Positions 42,410 to 50,807 of a stretch of DNA of 64,000 nucleotides are shown here, one piece after another; positions within the stretch are counted from its first letter, which is position 1, and each line of letters begins with the position of its first letter. The notes below the pieces were generated by a model. It searched no databases. It saw nothing but the letters and a program-made list of their open reading frames with translations, and was not told the origin of the DNA. The DNA comes from Sphaerochaeta sp032144095 (GTDB lineage: Bacteria; Spirochaetota; Spirochaetia; Sphaerochaetales; Sphaerochaetaceae), in assembly GCF_032144095.1 (NCBI RefSeq), contig NZ_JAVSNJ010000011.1:1-64000 (forward strand). The letters run 5' to 3'. Position numbers and translations under genes: made by a program.

Positions 42410-42448
42410 ACCACCAAAAGGATTTCAGTCCTTACTGGTGGTTTTTTT
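42410..42448 (+). terminator. tRNA-Arg terminator
   Basis: ACCACC (42410-42415) with GGTGGT (42437-42442), an inner AAGGA/TCCTT stem, and a T7 run follow the tRNA by 5 bases. Confidence 0.92.
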
Positions 42449-42466
42449 GTCTTGAATGGAACCCTG

Positions 42467-44521
42467 CTAGATGTAGCTATGCAACCCTTCACTCTCCACC
42501 TTCCAGCCATGGCCTTTGGGAAAGCCTGGGGCCTGGGTGTCTGAACCATCCCAACCCCCTGCCATCATGGCAATGGCCAGGAGCAAGGCCCCATTTCCAG
42601 GAAGGTACAGGGGAAGGTCCTGTGAAGAACCCTGACGGTTGTGGCCATTGGGGAGATAGGTGTTTTTCGGGGAGTCCAGCAAAAGAATGTCAACGGCATC
42701 ATGGGGCCGTCCGAGCCTAGCAAGGGTCATTGCCATGGCAGGGAAGTCCCATCCCCACATCGTCTCGAAATGCCAGTGGACCAGAACCGAGTCAAACGAG
42801 TTGCCCATAGTCTGGACATCGATGGAATGACCCGGAAGGAACCCATAGGCGAACAACAGGGATGGGTGATCGGACGCTGATCTATCATAGGTATCACTAC
42901 ACCTCTCATGGGCAAGATACCTGTTGGACCTTGTATCGATCGGGCAGGGGCTGAGCTGGTCAATCACCCTTTTCCACTGGTTGGGAACTTCTTGCTTTAC
43001 CCTTTTTTTCCAGGCAATGGCAGTCTCTAGACCCCATCTCCAGTATTCCAGCTCAAAGGTAGGGTTCAGGGTATCGGTAGGGCTGTGGTTCTCCTGTGCA
43101 GGAATGAGCGGAGGCCCGAGGACAAACCGAGAGGTCTCTTCATCCCACTGGGCATAGTCAGCCATGAAGATTGCAGTTGCAAAGACCAGCTCAGCATACC
43201 TCTCCAATATCTCAGGGCTAGGGTCCTGACGGTAGAGCAATTCAGCAAAATAGATGATATGCGGCTGTTGCCAGCAGAGGAAAGGACCAATAGCAGAAGG
43301 ACTATCCTCCCCCTTCGGGTCGGTCATCTTGGGCCAGCGAGCCCCCTCATACCCTTGCTGTGAAGCTCTCTCTTTCGCAGATTCCAGAATAGACCGATAC
43401 CAGGAGAGGCTTTGTTCCACCAGGGAAGGACGGTCCCACAAGATAGCCTGGGCAGCATGCCAGGGGTGCATCTCCAGATGGAACTTCCCATACCAGCTAT
43501 TGCAGGTGAGCCCTGTCTCCTGAGGTGGCAAGGAACCCAGACACTGGATCGCTGTAAGGTACTCTGACAAGATTATCCGCCTTTCCAGTTCAAGGGCACG
43601 AAGGTCCGAACTCCCCCAGAATGAAACGGCAGCACCTTCTGTCCAGAACTTCTGCCAGTGAACGGCACTTTCGGTCTTCGTTGCGGCAAAGGTAGGCAGG
43701 GTGGATATGCTATCGTCCTGGACAAACAGGATGGAAGCTTCCATCACCTCACTGTCTCCAAAGAACGTCCATTGATGCTTTTTCTTGTGAATAATCTTGA
43801 TGGCCCGATTCTTCGGAAATGACAGGTAGACAGAGTAGCCAGTTGCATCCATAGCCCTGTCGATGCGGAAGAAATTCTTTTGCAGGGCTGTGATGTCCGA
43901 TACATGGGCATCCACAGCCCCCCAGTCAGAACCATCGATCAGGTGGGAGGCGTAGGGGAAGGAAATATCCAGGCCAAGCTTGCCCTCCCTGAACAAGGGC
44001 GATTCCATTCTGAGGGAAACCATATCCAGCTGGGGATGGCAGACTGTCCTCACCGATACAGGCTTCCTGGAGAGCTTGAAGAAGCTCTCCAGTTCCCCAG
44101 TATAGAGCTTCAGCTCCTGGTGAGCCTCATGGACAGAGCTTTCCTGCAAAGGGTCAGAGCCACTGATCAGGGCTATCTTGCCAAGGTTGAAACGATGGGG
44201 ATTGACCCGCAGGGAGTTGAACAACGCTTCCTGGCCAGTTGGGTCGGTCATGTAGCCGACACTCCTCTCCCCTACCTGGAACTCCTGCATTTTCAGCTTA
44301 TGGGAATCCTTCGGTGCATCAGGGTAGCTATGGAAGGCCCAGGTGCTCATGGTACAACGGGGAATGGTGCCAGGGGGGGTCTCAGAAAAGGACTGCAGGC
44401 CGGTGCAGTCGGGGGTAAAGACAAAATCCCCATTCCCTACCGATAGCGGAGTAGCAGGATCCCACCCAAGAAGACAGGGATTATGACGGCTAACCAGGTG
44501 TTTCCTATCAATGCTGCTCAT
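42467..44521 (-). CDS. Six-hairpin glycosidase, GH65-like
   Basis: 684 residues, no signal peptide, so cytoplasmic. The N-terminal 270 residues are a beta-sandwich (SRHNPCLLGWDPATPLSVGNGDFVFTPD), then an (alpha/alpha)6 barrel with GLTCNSWYGKFHLEMHPWHAAQAILW, whose layout matches GH65 and neighbouring families (GH95, GH63) in which the acid lies in the W-x-G-K-F-x-x-E/T-E segment. Last gene of an ABC-transporter operon with a GH4 and a GH43 enzyme, so it probably trims an imported oligosaccharide. Exact specificity unknown. Confidence 0.75.
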   Translation of the reverse strand: MSSIDRKHLVSRHNPCLLGWDPATPLSVGNGDFVFTPDCTGLQSFSETPPGTIPRCTMSTWAFHSYPDAPKDSHKLKMQEFQVGERSVGYMTDPTGQEALFNSLRVNPHRFNLGKIALISGSDPLQESSVHEAHQELKLYTGELESFFKLSRKPVSVRTVCHPQLDMVSLRMESPLFREGKLGLDISFPYASHLIDGSDWGAVDAHVSDITALQKNFFRIDRAMDATGYSVYLSFPKNRAIKIIHKKKHQWTFFGDSEVMEASILFVQDDSISTLPTFAATKTESAVHWQKFWTEGAAVSFWGSSDLRALELERRIILSEYLTAIQCLGSLPPQETGLTCNSWYGKFHLEMHPWHAAQAILWDRPSLVEQSLSWYRSILESAKERASQQGYEGARWPKMTDPKGEDSPSAIGPFLCWQQPHIIYFAELLYRQDPSPEILERYAELVFATAIFMADYAQWDEETSRFVLGPPLIPAQENHSPTDTLNPTFELEYWRWGLETAIAWKKRVKQEVPNQWKRVIDQLSPCPIDTRSNRYLAHERCSDTYDRSASDHPSLLFAYGFLPGHSIDVQTMGNSFDSVLVHWHFETMWGWDFPAMAMTLARLGRPHDAVDILLLDSPKNTYLPNGHNRQGSSQDLPLYLPGNGALLLAIAMMAGGWDGSDTQAPGFPKGHGWKVESEGLHSYI

Positions 44522-44531
44522 GGCACAACTC

Positions 44532-45425
44532 CTACTCGGTAGTGATTACCAGGCCATCAGGGGATTCATGTACTTGGTGGAAGACAAAACGTTCAAAGGG
44601 AGTCTTATTCGGGGTGTGGTAGGTAACCTGAAGATCCCCCTGCAGATCGCAGAATACCATGCCATGCCCGCCATCACCATCAATGAGAGGTTGTTGGATC
44701 TGCCTCCAGGGGCCAGTTACCAGCCCATTGTCAGAAACAGCACATCCCATAGCATAGCCCTTCTCTCCAAGGCTTGACCACAACATGGTGAGTTTACCAT
44801 CAGATTGCCGATAAAGAAAGGGTCCATCAGTAACATGTGCATCCTTGAGACCTGAGCCATCCCTACGCAGAAGGCTCCTTGTCCAGTTGGCTTCAGAGGC
44901 CTTGAACAACAAGAGAGGCTCGCCAACACCATGGGTAAGCTCATTGTCCAATTGCATTGCCCAGATCTCCCCATCGTTGGCCTGGACCCATTCGTGGCAA
45001 AATACCATCCAGGGCCTTCCCTTGGCATCGACATGGAGCGTCCCATCGAGGCACTCCCAGGCTTTTGGGGTGATGGCTTGGTTTACCACTGGCAGATAGG
45101 GGCCCAAGATAGCATCTGAAACAAGGATCTGGGTCCCCCGGGTGTGCGAGGGCGAGGTAAAGGTTGCCAAAAGATAGTATCGGTTTGCAAAGAAGTGGAC
45201 CTCTGGGGCCCAGAAATCATGGGTTCCCCAAAACCCAGGCTCAGGGGTAAAGACCCTGAAAGGACCCTCCCAGCTCTCAAGGTCTTGGCTTCGGTAGGCA
45301 TCAAAGCCCTCCCCTTTCTGGTTCCACGGGTTCTTGTCCGTTGTGCCGAACAGGTAGTAGGTCCCTGTTTCTGGCACTACAAAGATGAAGGGGTCACGGA
45401 TCTGGATATCGTTTCTGGTAACCAT
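44532..45425 (-). CDS. Glycoside hydrolase family 43
   Basis: 297 residues from the ATG at 45425 (AAAGGA upstream), cytoplasmic. Five-bladed propeller enzyme: catalytic base Asp11 in IQIRDPFIFV, the pKa modulator Asp in ECLDGTLHVDAKGRPWMVFCHEW (with the general acid Glu in CHEW), and HVTDGPFLY. GH43 members cleave arabinofuranosides, xylosides or galactans. It follows the binding-protein gene after a hairpin and precedes the GH65-like gene by 10 bases. Confidence 0.92.
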   Translation of the reverse strand: MVTRNDIQIRDPFIFVVPETGTYYLFGTTDKNPWNQKGEGFDAYRSQDLESWEGPFRVFTPEPGFWGTHDFWAPEVHFFANRYYLLATFTSPSHTRGTQILVSDAILGPYLPVVNQAITPKAWECLDGTLHVDAKGRPWMVFCHEWVQANDGEIWAMQLDNELTHGVGEPLLLFKASEANWTRSLLRRDGSGLKDAHVTDGPFLYRQSDGKLTMLWSSLGEKGYAMGCAVSDNGLVTGPWRQIQQPLIDGDGGHGMVFCDLQGDLQVTYHTPNKTPFERFVFHQVHESPDGLVITTE

Positions 45426-45457
45426 GCAGTTTCCTTTGGTTTTTCTAGGACAGGGAA

Positions 45458-45483
45458 TTCTGAGGGGATTGCTCCCCTCAGAA
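45458..45483 (-). other. Intercistronic hairpin after the binding-protein gene
   Basis: TTCTGAGGGGA (45458-45468) pairs perfectly with TCCCCTCAGAA (45473-45483), loop of 4. It lies between the solute-binding gene and the GH43 gene of the same operon and has no T-run on the minus strand, so it should stabilise or dampen rather than fully terminate. Confidence 0.8.
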
Positions 45484-45499
45484 CTAGAAAGCAATCTCG

Positions 45500-46780
45500 T
45501 TATTTTGCGATCATGCGGAGAAGCAGTTCGTTGATCTGCTTTCCCCCTTGGACAGGGGTAACCTGGCCAAAGGCAACTCTCTGATAGATGAGAAAGAGGG
45601 TGCTGTTGAATTCTGTGTCGTTGGGGACGTGGTCGGTCTCCAAGGATGAGTGAGGTCCTGCGACCTGCATGTAGTCAAGCACTCTCTGGTCTGCCGGAGA
45701 GCTGGCACCCGAAGCACGGGCCGAAGAGGAAGCGGAGGCTCCACGGTTGCTGCCAAGAATCTTGGCGGCATCGGGATCATTGACCAGGAAGTTGATGAAC
45801 TTGATGGTCTCCTTTGCATTCTTCGAATCCTTGTTGACCGTGTAGAACTGGCTGGGGGCCTGCCACAGGGCCTTGGTAGCCGCAGCGCCGGGGAACTCCA
45901 TGAGCCTAAGCTCATCGGTTGTGGCTGCCTGATACCCACCAAGCTGGTTGGTGTACAAAAATGCGATGGCAGCTTTTCCTGCGATCAGGGCAGAGCTGTC
46001 AGCATTGCTTTCGGCAAAGCCACTTGCGATCTCGGCTGGAGGAATGAGGCCATTGGCACGATAGTCCTGGAACAGCTCAAGATATTTCTGGGCGGCCTCT
46101 GCAGAGACACCGGTCGAAGCGGTGGCAGCGGTATAGAGGGGGGTCCCATTGAAACGGGCCCAGTAGCCGAAAGGAGTGGAGTTGGTAGACATCACCCCGA
46201 TGTCCTGCATAGGATAGACACCCTTGGGCAGCTTTGACTTGAGCAGCACCAGGTAGTCGCGGAACTCAGCATAGGTCATCGAGAGCTTCGGCTGAGGGGC
46301 CCCTGAACGCTCGATCAAGGACTTGTTGAAGACCAGGGCCGGCATTGTTACGCCAGTTGAGACACCAAGCAGCTTTCCTTCGATTGTCCCGGAAGCAATG
46401 GCACTTGGGTCGATGACTGCAGTGTTCAGCTCGCTTCCTGCATACGCATCCAAAGGAAGCAGGACCTTGGCATAATCGTAGATGTTTCCTCCCATCTGGA
46501 TGATGTCCGGGCCATTGCCACCTGCAAGCTGGGTATCGACCTTCACAAAGTGATCGCCTGCACCACCTGAAACCTCAGGGTTGATCACGACACCGGGGTT
46601 CCGGCTCTGATAGAGATCGATCGCCTGTTGGCTGATCGTTACCCGTTCCCCACTTCCCCAATACGCCCAACGGATGACTGTCGGTCCTGCAGCAGATTTC
46701 TGGGTCTCAGGAACACCAGCAGCGAAAACCATAGTGACTGTCACCATGAGAATGGCCATCGTCAATAAGATTCTTTTCAT
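45500..46780 (-). CDS. Carbohydrate ABC transporter, solute-binding protein
   Basis: 426 residues, family 1 extracellular binding protein. Signal peptide LLTMAILMVTVTMVFAAG; then TVIRWAYWGSGERVTISQQAIDLYQSRNPGVVIN and GGAGDHFVKVDTQLAGGNGPDIIQMGGNIYDYAK, typical of oligosaccharide binders. AAGGAGG precedes the ATG. Works with the two permeases just upstream; the ATPase is not in the operon, so a shared MsmK-type ATPase is likely. Confidence 0.93.
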   Translation of the reverse strand: MKRILLTMAILMVTVTMVFAAGVPETQKSAAGPTVIRWAYWGSGERVTISQQAIDLYQSRNPGVVINPEVSGGAGDHFVKVDTQLAGGNGPDIIQMGGNIYDYAKVLLPLDAYAGSELNTAVIDPSAIASGTIEGKLLGVSTGVTMPALVFNKSLIERSGAPQPKLSMTYAEFRDYLVLLKSKLPKGVYPMQDIGVMSTNSTPFGYWARFNGTPLYTAATASTGVSAEAAQKYLELFQDYRANGLIPPAEIASGFAESNADSSALIAGKAAIAFLYTNQLGGYQAATTDELRLMEFPGAAATKALWQAPSQFYTVNKDSKNAKETIKFINFLVNDPDAAKILGSNRGASASSSARASGASSPADQRVLDYMQVAGPHSSLETDHVPNDTEFNSTLFLIYQRVAFGQVTPVQGGKQINELLLRMIAK

Positions 46781-46811
46781 TTCAAGCCTCCTTAATGATT
46801 AAGGGACAATA

Positions 46812-47660
46812 CTATCCCTTGATTCCAGTAGTAGCGATTCCCCGTACAAAATATTTTTGCAAGGAGAAAAACAGGACAAATGCCGGTATGAGAGAGACAA
46901 CAGACATGGCGAACATCGGCCCCCAGGATGACATCCCCGACGAGTCGAGAAAGAGCCTGAGGCCCATGGGGACGGTATAGTTGTTTGGGGAGGTCAGGTA
47001 GAGCAGTTGGTTAAAGAAATCATCCCAGGTCCAGAGGAAGGTAAACAGCACCGTCGTGATGATCGCAGGAAGGGTCAGGGGCATGATTATCTTTGCATAG
47101 ATACCAAACCTTCCACATCCGTCTATCAGGGCAGAATCATCGATATCCTTAGGGAGGCCACGGATGAACTGCACCAGCAAAAAGATGAAAAATGCATCGG
47201 TTGCAAAGAATTTTGGCACAATGATGGGCAAAAACGTATTGACCCACCCGAAGGAGCGAAAAATGATATACCGGGGAATGGTCGTCACATGGGTGGGCAA
47301 CATCAGGGTGACCATCATCAGGGCAAACCAGACACGCTTTCCAATGAACTTCAGCCGGGCAAAGGCATAGGCAGTAAGGGAACAGAACATGGCGTTGGCT
47401 GCGGCACTGAGCAGGCAGATCGTAAAGCTATTCCTGAAAAAGGTACCGAACCCGACAATGCCGATCCCCGCCCACCCCTTATGGTAGTTTTCCAGCGTAA
47501 AGGCCTTGGGAAAGAGCCCAGGGTCACTGAAGATGGTATTGCTCTGCTTGAAGGATGCCGCCACCAGCCAAAGGATGGGATAGAGCATGCCAAGGCCCAG
47601 GGCTATGATAAAGAGATTGATGCCCACACTGTAGATCCGGTCTTTTGCTTTTTTCTGCAT
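46812..47660 (-). CDS. Carbohydrate ABC transporter permease (MalG type)
   Basis: 282 residues, six helices. N-terminus YSVGINLFIIALGLGMLYPILWLVAASFK is MalG-like; the EAA loop reads DIDDSALIDGCGRFGIYAKIIMPLTLPAIITT. The C-terminus KYFVRGIATTGIKG is the typical ending of this subfamily. Pairs with the MalF-type gene 5 bases upstream. Confidence 0.93.
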   Translation of the reverse strand: MQKKAKDRIYSVGINLFIIALGLGMLYPILWLVAASFKQSNTIFSDPGLFPKAFTLENYHKGWAGIGIVGFGTFFRNSFTICLLSAAANAMFCSLTAYAFARLKFIGKRVWFALMMVTLMLPTHVTTIPRYIIFRSFGWVNTFLPIIVPKFFATDAFFIFLLVQFIRGLPKDIDDSALIDGCGRFGIYAKIIMPLTLPAIITTVLFTFLWTWDDFFNQLLYLTSPNNYTVPMGLRLFLDSSGMSSWGPMFAMSVVSLIPAFVLFFSLQKYFVRGIATTGIKG

Positions 47661-47664
47661 CGCC

Positions 47665-48585
47665 CTACTCCCCGCTTCCGTATGAGATCAGGGAACCTGA
47701 ACTCTTGAAAAAGATAGCCGTGATGGCTGCGATGATGATAAGCAGTACCCAGGCCATGGCAGCGGCATACCCCATCTCGGAGAAGCCGAACCCCTTGATA
47801 TAGAGATAGAGGCTGTAGAACATGGTGGAGTCCAAAGGCCCACCAGAGCCGTTGGAGACAATGAAGGCCTGGGTAAAGGACTGGAAGGCGCTGATCATCT
47901 GCATGACCAGGTTAAAGAAGATGATGGGCGAAAGGCTTGGCAGGGTGATCCAGATGAACTGCCTGACCTTGCCCGCCCCATCGACACTCGATGCCTCATA
48001 GTACTCCTTGGGAATCTGCTGCAGGCCTGCAAGGAAAATAATCATGGGCGACCCAAATTGCCACACTGCCAACAAGATCAAGGTAGAGAGCGAGTATTTG
48101 GGGTTTGAGATCCAGGCAGGGAGGTCGGTGAGGTGGAACAGCCTCTCCAGGATCAGGTTGAGAAGGCCATCCCCTGCGAAGATCCTGCGCCACAACACAG
48201 CTATTGCCACCGACCCTCCCAGGAGGGTGGGAATATAGTAGAGGGCGCGGTACATGCCTATCAGCTTGAGCTTCTTGTTCATCAGCATCGCAACAGCCAA
48301 GGCAAAGAGAAGCTTCAGAGGTACCGAGGTAAACACAAACTTGAAGGTTACCAGAAGGGAGTTGAAAAACCTCTCATCACGAGGGAACTGCTCACTGCCG
48401 GTGAACATGACGATGTAGTTACGCAGCCCCACCCATTGGGGAGGCTGGCGAATGTTGAATTGGGTGAATGACAGGTAGAGGGAATAAAACATGGGATAGA
48501 GGGTCAAGGCAAAAAAGCCTATCAGCCACGGGGTGAGAAATGCATAGGAAGTGAGGTTTTCCTGCAATAGTCTCTTTCTGGTCAT
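47665..48585 (-). CDS. Carbohydrate ABC transporter permease (MalF type)
   Basis: 306 residues, six helices. LTSYAFLTPWLIGFFALTLYPMFYSLYLSF is the usual N-terminal helix pair; the EAA loop is KEYYEASSVDGAGKVRQFIWITLPSLSPIIFFN. Downstream of the GH4 gene by 18 bases in the same unit. Confidence 0.93.
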   Translation of the reverse strand: MTRKRLLQENLTSYAFLTPWLIGFFALTLYPMFYSLYLSFTQFNIRQPPQWVGLRNYIVMFTGSEQFPRDERFFNSLLVTFKFVFTSVPLKLLFALAVAMLMNKKLKLIGMYRALYYIPTLLGGSVAIAVLWRRIFAGDGLLNLILERLFHLTDLPAWISNPKYSLSTLILLAVWQFGSPMIIFLAGLQQIPKEYYEASSVDGAGKVRQFIWITLPSLSPIIFFNLVMQMISAFQSFTQAFIVSNGSGGPLDSTMFYSLYLYIKGFGFSEMGYAAAMAWVLLIIIAAITAIFFKSSGSLISYGSGE

Positions 48586-48603
48586 GATGCGCTCCTTTTC
48601 GGG

Positions 48604-49947
48604 TCAATACTCCAGTCTCGATGCGACAAGCATCTTGTCAAACAGGGCCCTGGCCTTGAGATGGGAGATGTTGACCAACGGGTCGGAAAGGAAAGCGGCA
48701 AACAACAGGTCCTCATCGTCATGGTACATCGCATCAAGGGTCATCTGTTGGACATCGCTGACCCTCCTTACCAGGTTCTGGACTGCAAGGGGAGGATCGC
48801 TGGCAACAATTGGCCTGATGGAGTTCTCGCTGATGTAGCCGTTGCTCTCCACGATCCTGCCCTTGGGAAGGTAGCGTATCTGCCCTTCGTTGGGGCGGTT
48901 GATGTTGGTGAACAGGGTCCTGTCCCCCATGAGCGAACGCATGATGTCCACCCCTTCCTCATCACTGGGCTTGGCAAGCAGGTCGCCAGCGGTAAATGCT
49001 TTTTCCCGTTTTTCCTTGGCTTGGCGTACTCTCCACTCATAGGGGGTCCTCATGATGCCATACTTCCACAGCTGTTCTTCCGAGGTAAGGAACCAGGGTA
49101 CGAATTCCACCAGATGGCGATCCCCTGCAGCCCCAAGGGAGCCAAAGTCACGCAAGAATTGCAGGGCGACCAGCTGGTCACACTCAAACCATTTCTCATC
49201 CTTGATCCGCCGCTTCGCCAGCTCGGTTTCATCCTTGAAGGTTTCTGGGCTCCTGCTCAGCTCAACAAGCCTGTCCATCAGGTCGATGCCATTCCACATC
49301 GCCTTTGTCACGAAGGTAAAATGGTTGACCCCGGTAAGGTCGAGCTGGATGGCCCTGCGATCAGGACGGGGGACACCAAACCACTGCTCGACCTTGTCGG
49401 CAAGATAGTTCTGGGTGTGGAACACCTCATGGCAACACCCCAGGGCCTTTATGCCGGGGAAGGCCTTGTATAGGGCTGCAGTGCACAACGTCATCGGGTT
49501 GGTATAGTTGATCACCCAGGCATCAGGGCAATATTGCTCTATCTTATGGGCAAAATCGAAGAACAAAGGAAGGGCCCTTCTTGCCCGCAGGATCCCACCA
49601 GGGCCTGTAGTATCGCCTACCGTCTGCAAAATCCCATACTCCTCGGGAAGGAGCAGGTCACCTCGCCTGCACTCGGTCTTGCCGGGCTCGATCGAAATGA
49701 TGACGATGTCACAACCGCTGAGGGCGTCTCCGATATCTTCGACAGCCTCCACCGTAAAATGGCCTACACTCTTGTTGGCAGTAAATATCCTTTCGGCAAC
49801 CTGCACATTGTTCCTGGCAGCTTCCTTGTCGATATCATAGAGCACCAGGACCCCATGGGTCATGGGATTCAGTGCGAGGTCCTTCATGAATTGGATGGGC
49901 CACAGCCGGCCTCCTCCACCAATAATACAAATGCGAGTCTCTTTCAT
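48604..49947 (-). CDS. Glycoside hydrolase family 4, probably alpha-glycosidase or galacturonidase
   Basis: 447 residues from the ATG at 49947 (GGAGGTG upstream). NAD-binding RICIIGGGGRLWPIQF, IEPGKTECRRGD, NYTNPMT, metal-site CCHEVFHTQ and GVNHFTF are GH4 hallmarks; the enzyme uses NAD and a divalent metal to cleave by redox elimination. The CHEV variant of the Cys motif is the one found in alpha-glucosidase and LplD-type alpha-galacturonidases rather than in phospho-glycosidases. First gene of the operon; substrate could be a uronide, given kdgK-eda nearby, but this is inference. Confidence 0.9.
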   Translation of the reverse strand: MKETRICIIGGGGRLWPIQFMKDLALNPMTHGVLVLYDIDKEAARNNVQVAERIFTANKSVGHFTVEAVEDIGDALSGCDIVIISIEPGKTECRRGDLLLPEEYGILQTVGDTTGPGGILRARRALPLFFDFAHKIEQYCPDAWVINYTNPMTLCTAALYKAFPGIKALGCCHEVFHTQNYLADKVEQWFGVPRPDRRAIQLDLTGVNHFTFVTKAMWNGIDLMDRLVELSRSPETFKDETELAKRRIKDEKWFECDQLVALQFLRDFGSLGAAGDRHLVEFVPWFLTSEEQLWKYGIMRTPYEWRVRQAKEKREKAFTAGDLLAKPSDEEGVDIMRSLMGDRTLFTNINRPNEGQIRYLPKGRIVESNGYISENSIRPIVASDPPLAVQNLVRRVSDVQQMTLDAMYHDDEDLLFAAFLSDPLVNISHLKARALFDKMLVASRLEY

Positions 49948-50012
49948 GCCAACACCTCCACCAATATAGGTAATTTTCGGTTCTCCCAAGGGTAAAGTAC
50001 AGGTTGTTTAGT

Positions 50013-50037
50013 TTGACATTGAGTATCATTTCTTGAC
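50013..50037. promoter_or_regulatory. YesN-type candidate binding element, operon 1
   Basis: Reading the minus strand: GTCAAGAAATGATACT then CAATGTCA, i.e. two GTCA half-sites 20 bp apart, 75 bases before the GH4 start. The first 16 bases recur exactly before the second ABC operon. Two-turn direct repeats are what AraC-type response regulators bind. Confidence 0.7.
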
Positions 50038-50063
50038 CTTTTTCGCAAAACCAATGGTATACT
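50034..50063 (+). promoter_or_regulatory. Promoter of the response-regulator gene
   Basis: TTGACC (50034-50039), 18-base spacer, TATACT (50058-50063). The ATG begins 7 bases after the -10 box and no SD is present, so the mRNA is probably leaderless. The -35 box overlaps the YesN-type element. Confidence 0.6.
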
Positions 50064-50069
50064 CTACCA

Positions 50070-50807
50070 ATGTACACGCTACTTATTATCGATGATGAGA
50101 CAGAGTTGCTCGAGGGGCTCTCACAGTATTTCCCTTGGGAGAAAATCGGCTTCACTGTAGCAAAGGCCTTCAGTGACGGGAGGGCCGCACTGGCCTTCTG
50201 CAAAAGCTGTAGGGTCGATGTGGTGCTCACCGATATCAGGATGCCATTCATATCTGGCCTGGACATAATCCAGGAGCTGCAGAAAACAGAGAAACCTCCC
50301 CTCTTCTGCATCATGAGTGCCTATGATAGTTTCGAGTATGCAAAGAAAGCCATAGAGTTTGGTGTCCAGGACTACCTGGTCAAGCCCTCTTCGTTCGACG
50401 ATATAGAAAAAACCTTCCTCAAGATCAGGAAGACCCTCGACAGTTCGGCTCTCCCGGCCACTAACGACAGTGAAGACGACCACTACGCCCCCCTTATTAA
50501 CAAGACCTTGTCCATCATGCGCAAACGGACCAGGACCAGCTCACTGCAATCCATTGCAGGGGAACTTGGCATCAACAGCTCCTACCTCTCCCGCTTGTTC
50601 AAGGAGGAGACAGGGCAAAACTTCCAGGAATACCTCATGAAGCTCAAGATGGAGATTGCACTTCAGATGCTTACAGGCAAGCTTGGCTATACAAACAAGG
50701 ATATCGCAAAGGCCTTGGGCTATCAGGACACCCAGAACTTTTGCAGGACCTTCAAAGGCCACTTCGGATCCTCGCCCCAACAGTACAAAAAGGAACGAAG
50801 GCCATGA
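50070..50807 (+). CDS. Response regulator, YesN/AraC type
   Basis: 245 residues. Receiver domain 1-120 with acidic pair Asp8/Asp9, phospho-acceptor Asp55 in VVLTDIRMP, Lys in DYLVKPSS. Residues 150-245 are two AraC HTH motifs (SLQSIAGELGINSSYLSRLFKEETGQNFQEYL; YTNKDIAKALGYQDTQNFCRTFKGHFGSSPQQY). Overlaps the sensor kinase start by ATGA. It sits between two sugar ABC operons and likely activates both. Confidence 0.95.
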   Translation: MYTLLIIDDETELLEGLSQYFPWEKIGFTVAKAFSDGRAALAFCKSCRVDVVLTDIRMPFISGLDIIQELQKTEKPPLFCIMSAYDSFEYAKKAIEFGVQDYLVKPSSFDDIEKTFLKIRKTLDSSALPATNDSEDDHYAPLINKTLSIMRKRTRTSSLQSIAGELGINSSYLSRLFKEETGQNFQEYLMKLKMEIALQMLTGKLGYTNKDIAKALGYQDTQNFCRTFKGHFGSSPQQYKKERRP

